Below, one piece after another: positions 60,160 to 64,000 of a DNA stretch of 64,000 bases (positions within the stretch are counted from its first letter, which is position 1; each line of letters begins with the position of its first letter). Made by a program: the position numbers and the translations under genes. This DNA comes from Papiliotrema nemorosa (Eukaryota; Basidiomycota; Tremellomycetes; Tremellales; Rhynchogastremaceae). Under the pieces are notes generated by a model. It saw only the letters and a list, made by a program, of their open reading frames with translations, did no database searches and was not told the DNA's origin. The DNA lies in NCBI GenBank assembly GCA_032158125.1, contig JASKOT010000001.1, forward strand, positions 1 through 64,000. Reading direction: 5' to 3'.

Positions 60160-61533
60160 CTATATGGCGATGGCCCGCAAGGGTTTATCTATCCCTTCCA
60201 CTGCGATGGGCGTCCGGGGGGTCGAGCCATGCCTCTCGAATTTGGGAATCGTCCGATGTCCCTCTGGCGCGTCGGTCTGTCCGTCTTGCGCTTGGCGCTA
60301 CCAGTCAGCATTTATCCCATTTCAAACGTGACGTACCAAGGCACTCCTATCGAGACCAGCTTCCAGCCCTTGCAACAATGCGCACGCTTTCTGTCTGTCA
60401 GCTTTCGCGTCACGTCTGATACCCACGCATAGATCATTCGACGACATGTATCCGCATCGCAGACAAGTTTCTGCATCGTCAGCTGCTGGGGCGCAACACA
60501 CTCACGCAACGCCTTGATGCTCTTCTGCGCGGCCTGCTCGAGGACAAAGCTCTCCCCAGAGTGGATAATATCCACAATCGCGCTCGGTCTGACCGCCTCC
60601 AGATCCTTCAAAAACACCCGTGCGTGTCCACGATATGCTAAAATCAGCCATGTCGCCTGGTAACCAACTCACCATCGGGCGAATAAATACACTCGGTCGA
60701 GAAATAGGTCAACTTCTTGAAATACGCATACATGACAATCTCCTTTTCGTATGCGTATTTGAACGGCTTGGACCTCTTGATGGTGTCTTCGCTCTGCGTG
60801 GTAACGGCTGTACATCGGCTCAATCTTGCAATGTCGCCCCGCATGACTGTGCGTTAGCGCAAGACGGTCGTGGGGGACGCACTATTCATGAGGACCGTTT
60901 CGGCGATATCATCCGCATTGTGTCCCGTGACAATGTGATCGACATGCAGCTGAGCCGCACCTCGATCTAAAGCCTGACGTCGAAAGACTCCGCAGAATGT
61001 GCCTGACCGTGAGCGACGTCACAACGGTGGGTAGCTCACAATTGTTACGCTTCCCAACCTGCTCCACGATCCGATCCATCGTCCACCCGTACAAATCTTG
61101 GTAGGAGAGAATCTTGAGGGGAAGGCCATACTCGACCTGGTTCTGCTTTACCGTCTAGACTTCAGCTCCAGGCTCACGCGGGTCGACGCACCTCTAAAGA
61201 GTCGTCTCGATAACCAGTGATACCCTCATCAATGGACAAAAGATATAGATCGAGTCCATAGTCGTACCGCTTGTTGAGAATGCTCAACACATGCGCCAGC
61301 ACTGTGGAATCTGGCGTCAACACCTCATGCGAGAAACTCTACCCACCTTTACCTCCACTCGCACCAATGGCCACTCGTTCGCCTCGGTGAAACACCTTTT
61401 CATCGACTATCGTATTATGCACCTCGGTCTCAAAGACCTCGTAAAAGCAATCTTTGCAGACTTGTTGACCCGTCTTGGGTCGCTTGACCAACGCCCTGGC
61501 AGTCTGGCACAATTGGCAAGGGGTCGGGGGCAT
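60160..61533 (-). CDS. NCS6: Cytoplasmic tRNA 2-thiolation protein Ncs6/Ctu1
   Basis: PP-loop adenylase that, with Urm1 and Ncs2, thiolates wobble uridine of Lys, Glu and Gln tRNAs. It starts [20 protein letters not shown] with two CxxC pairs (CQLC; QVCKDCF). The PP-loop crosses an intron: IGASGGK joins [19 protein letters not shown], giving SGGKDS. Then [75 protein letters not shown] and [20 protein letters not shown], followed by [18 protein letters not shown]. The C-terminal zinc pair is [13 protein letters not shown] joined over an intron to [15 protein letters not shown] is at 60160-60162. About 370 aa. Confidence 0.92.
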
Positions 61534-61715
61534 GGTGTATGGTGCGTATGGGTATTTTCAACATTTCATGATGAGGTGAGTGGCAACATCGGAGATCGCC
61601 TCAATAGGCGCACGACTCTCCCCTCATCTCGTGAGCCTATTTTCGGGGGTGAGCATTACCGAGTCACCTCAGATCCACCTTCTCACAACTCTGCTTGTAC
61701 TTGGTCCACCTCGAC

Positions 61716-63836
61716 ATGTCGCCTGCACGAGCCGATCCCCAACAGGATTCGACTTCGTTCGAGTACTCTTGCGCATGCTCCAACGTGCACATCACAGCCA
61801 AAGCTGCAGCGTCATCCTTCCCATCAACGTCGACCGACGTGCAAGCCGGCTCGTCCGAGATCTCCATCTGGCTTGATCAAGATTCCGAGCACATTGTACG
61901 TCAAAAGCCCGCACACACGCTGAGACGCAGAAACAAGCGCGTTATGTCACCTGGGACCGGAAGGATTCCCGACCGAGCCGGCGAAAATCCCTTGCGCCCG
62001 ACCAACAAGAGCCTGCAGAACGATCCTGGAGGAAATGCTGGATCTGTAATATCAGCCTATACCAATCCGAGGGAAAGGAGCAAGCCAGCCCTGCCGCCAT
62101 TGACGAATGGGTCACGATAGACCTCCTTGGCGGAATACTCGCAAGTGATCCATCACTACCCTACTGACAACAGTGGGGCGACCAACTCGACAAAGCGTCC
62201 CAATCCACATCACTCCCTTTCACCACGCTACGTCTCGACATTCACCCGTACATTTCCAAATTCGGCAAACCACCTCCTTCTCCCTTGACCGTATACCACC
62301 CCCGTTCCACCCTCCCTGGCGAAGAGAACCGCTACATTCGTCCCCCCGCCGACCCCTTTTTCCTCCCACCCCCCTTTATACCTTCCCACCCCCACCTGCG
62401 CGAGCTCTGCACGCGAGCCATCGATTTTTTACGTGAACGACATTCCATCAAAGAGTACCAGATCCAATCCTTTATTGCGCAACAAGAACAAGAAATGAGA
62501 AATCTCGAAGATACCGTGCGCAACGAGGTCGAAGCCCTGTGGAACCGCTTCACCCATGTCCCTGGAGTAGCCGCAGAGCTCGACAGGAGCCGTAGCAGGA
62601 GCACCACTCGCGATGGTGAAGACAAGCGACGACAATCAGTTTCGAAATTTTCCCCTTCACCCGTGGGCGAGTCGACGCCCACCCAGACGCCCGACCCCAT
62701 CAAGAGCAGTGTACCCACCTCACCCACCCCAGGCGGCTCCTCGCTCTTGTCCGCGTCCATCAATGCCAACACCTTCCACGCGCCACCCCCACCGCGCGTC
62801 AGTGACAAGGTGGACGATAGCATTCTCGAACTCTCCAAGACAACCGACAAGAACTCCGACGCTCGCGCAGTGGCCATGTCCCACGTCTTTTCAGTCCTGG
62901 ACGACCACATGGCAAGAGGCAAGCGCAAAACTACGTCCAAGGAAGAACCCAAGAAAGCAAAAGAAGACTCGGACAGGTTAGACCAAATTGCGGAAGGGTC
63001 AGACACCCATGGCCAAGACAGCTGGCTCGAAGGGGAAAAGGCAGTTGCCAAAGAGGCAGGGAAAACGCCGAGACCCTCCCATCGAGAAGTCGAGACCAAG
63101 GAGAAACGCGCAGTCAAGTTTGTCGACGCCGAAGAATCTACCCGTGACGATGAAGGTGAGCCTTACCACGATGTGACTGATTCCAGACTACGTGTTCGAC
63201 TTTGAGCTCGATGAAAAGGGGCCCAAATCACCCCCCACAAGAGACATCTCGCGGACGCGAAACGATTACGAGGCCTCTCTATCCCGAACCTATGCCGCAG
63301 ATGCACCATCTCACCGACACGGCTGGAAGCGACTAGTCCGAGATGGGTCACTCCACGCTCCCATGCGTCGAACCTCGACCTACTCTATCGGCGAAGACGA
63401 ATCAAACATAAGCAAACTCGCCATGTCGATGCCAATGGAAATCGCACTCAAAGCGCAACGAAAGCCATCCGTCCTCCCACCGATGGAACGAAAAACATCA
63501 TGGTCGGATCGAGCAGAATTTGTCCCGCCTCTACTCACCGCCATGCGACAACGAGGCATTGAACCGCAAAACTCGCTCGGCCTATCACCCGCTCGACCCA
63601 CTCGTGATGAGATGCCCAGGAAAACCAGCCGATCCGCCTCTGTCTCTCGCGAGAGGGACCAAGCGCGTACCTATTCTCAGGATCCAGGCGCAGTGTTTGA
63701 GAGTCTCGCCGATGCTGTAGAAGACGATGAAGAGGAAGATCAAGAAGGGACATTTGTGCCCCCGCACGTCCTTGCAGGGAGGAGTAGCCAAGATGGCGGA
63801 CCAGAAGTAGGGTGGAGGAGTCTTGCTCCTACCTAA
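61716..63836 (+). CDS. Unrecognised basidiomycete protein with N-terminal CxC and CxxC motifs
   Basis: No family recognised. Exon 1 (61716-61895) reads MSPARADPQQDSTSFEYSCA, then CACSNVHITAKAAASS and SEISIWLDQDSEHI. Intron 61896-61930 joins KQARYVTWDRKD, then a second cysteine pair in RKCWICNISLY and AIDEWVTIDLLGGIL. An intron at 62141-62173 begins GCAAGT and ends ACAG (GC-AG, 33 nt) and leads to WGDQLDKASQSTSLPFTTLR, LDIHPYISKFG, a Pro-rich loop, and a helix RAIDFLRERHSIKEYQIQSF. Then comes a long charged, probably disordered tail with Ser/Arg clusters; a last intron near 63152-63186 precedes YVFDFELDE. TAA is at 63834-63836. The two cysteine pairs may bind zinc, as in Yippee-like folds, but that is a guess. 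About 670 aa. Confidence 0.72.
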
Positions 63837-64000
63837 ATGTGCCGTGGGTCATGGCCAGCTGTTGTATGCTATAAAATGTGACACAACGGCGTCTGTCACC
63901 CTGGCAAGTGGCTGCTCAAATCACGGTGCCACATGATTGGCACGCCGCAGTCGCTCTATGATGGGTTTCACCACACCCTTTGCACAAAGGAAGGGACGCC
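63837..64000. other. Window end, downstream of the last gene
   Basis: 164 nt after the stop codon, with an A/T-rich patch around 63870-63885 that could serve 3'-end formation. Nothing else is seen. Confidence 0.4.

Noticed and set aside
62332..63117. Open frame of 261 codons on the minus strand
   Set aside because: Lies antisense to the charged exon of the 61716-63836 gene; its Ser/Leu-rich composition is the mirror of that exon.

Overview
This is a nuclear window from a fungus, most likely a basidiomycete. It is densely packed with spliced genes on both strands. Introns are very short: most of those I placed are about 30-40 nt, start GTNNGT and end after a branch-like CTGAC or CTAAC a few bases from the AG. 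The gene set includes NBR1 with three ZZ fingers, UBE2W, an IME4/METTL3-type methyltransferase, RhoGDI and a fused aconitase X, and excludes bacteria and budding yeasts. I cannot name the genus. Twenty-nine protein genes are supported, plus one probable tRNA and one weak ORF. Many genes are broken across frames and were joined by following family conservation over splice sites, so inner exon borders are inferred unless stated.

Left third (1-21.7 kb): VTC1 (+), YRA1 (-), a Sac7/Bag7-type RhoGAP (-), a Boi-type SH3-SAM-PH-CH protein (-), RCL1 (-), the sterol glucosyltransferase ATG26 (+), RhoGDI RDI1 (-), the N-recognin UBR1 (-), the TRAPP subunit TRS33 (+), phosphopantothenate-cysteine ligase CAB2 (-) and a ZIP9-like zinc transporter (+). 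Three regulators of Rho GTPases or polarity lie within about 10.6 kb.

Middle (21.8-47.1 kb): endonuclease G NUC1 (-), a probable tRNA-Arg, a 1.3 kb gene-poor gap, myosin regulatory light chain (+), APC1 (-), the autophagy receptor NBR1 (-), a PSP1-domain protein (+), an MBOAT/wax-synthase-like acyltransferase (+), the sorting receptor VPS10 (+), a zinc-free MDR dehydrogenase (-), aconitase X (+) and a tocopherol-cyclase-like protein (-). The dehydrogenase and aconitase X share a divergent promoter with a palindrome between two direct repeats.

Right third (47.1-64 kb): an unknown coiled-coil protein (-), a 2 kb repeat-bearing gap with an array of paired mini-hairpins, a multi-exon glyoxalase-fold (VOC) protein (-), NatA subunit NAA15/NAT1 (+), CLP1 (-), UBE2W-type E2 (+), AP-1 sigma (-), IME4-type m6A methyltransferase (+), NCS6/CTU1 tRNA thiolase (-) and an unknown CxxC protein (+).

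Three features stand out. Ten convergent pairs occur, and seven have stop codons within about 31 nt of each other; one pair has interlocking stop codons and another overlaps by 19 nt. At least three introns look like GC-AG introns, required to keep conserved reading frames. The hairpin array at 49.67-49.95 kb is explained by no gene.
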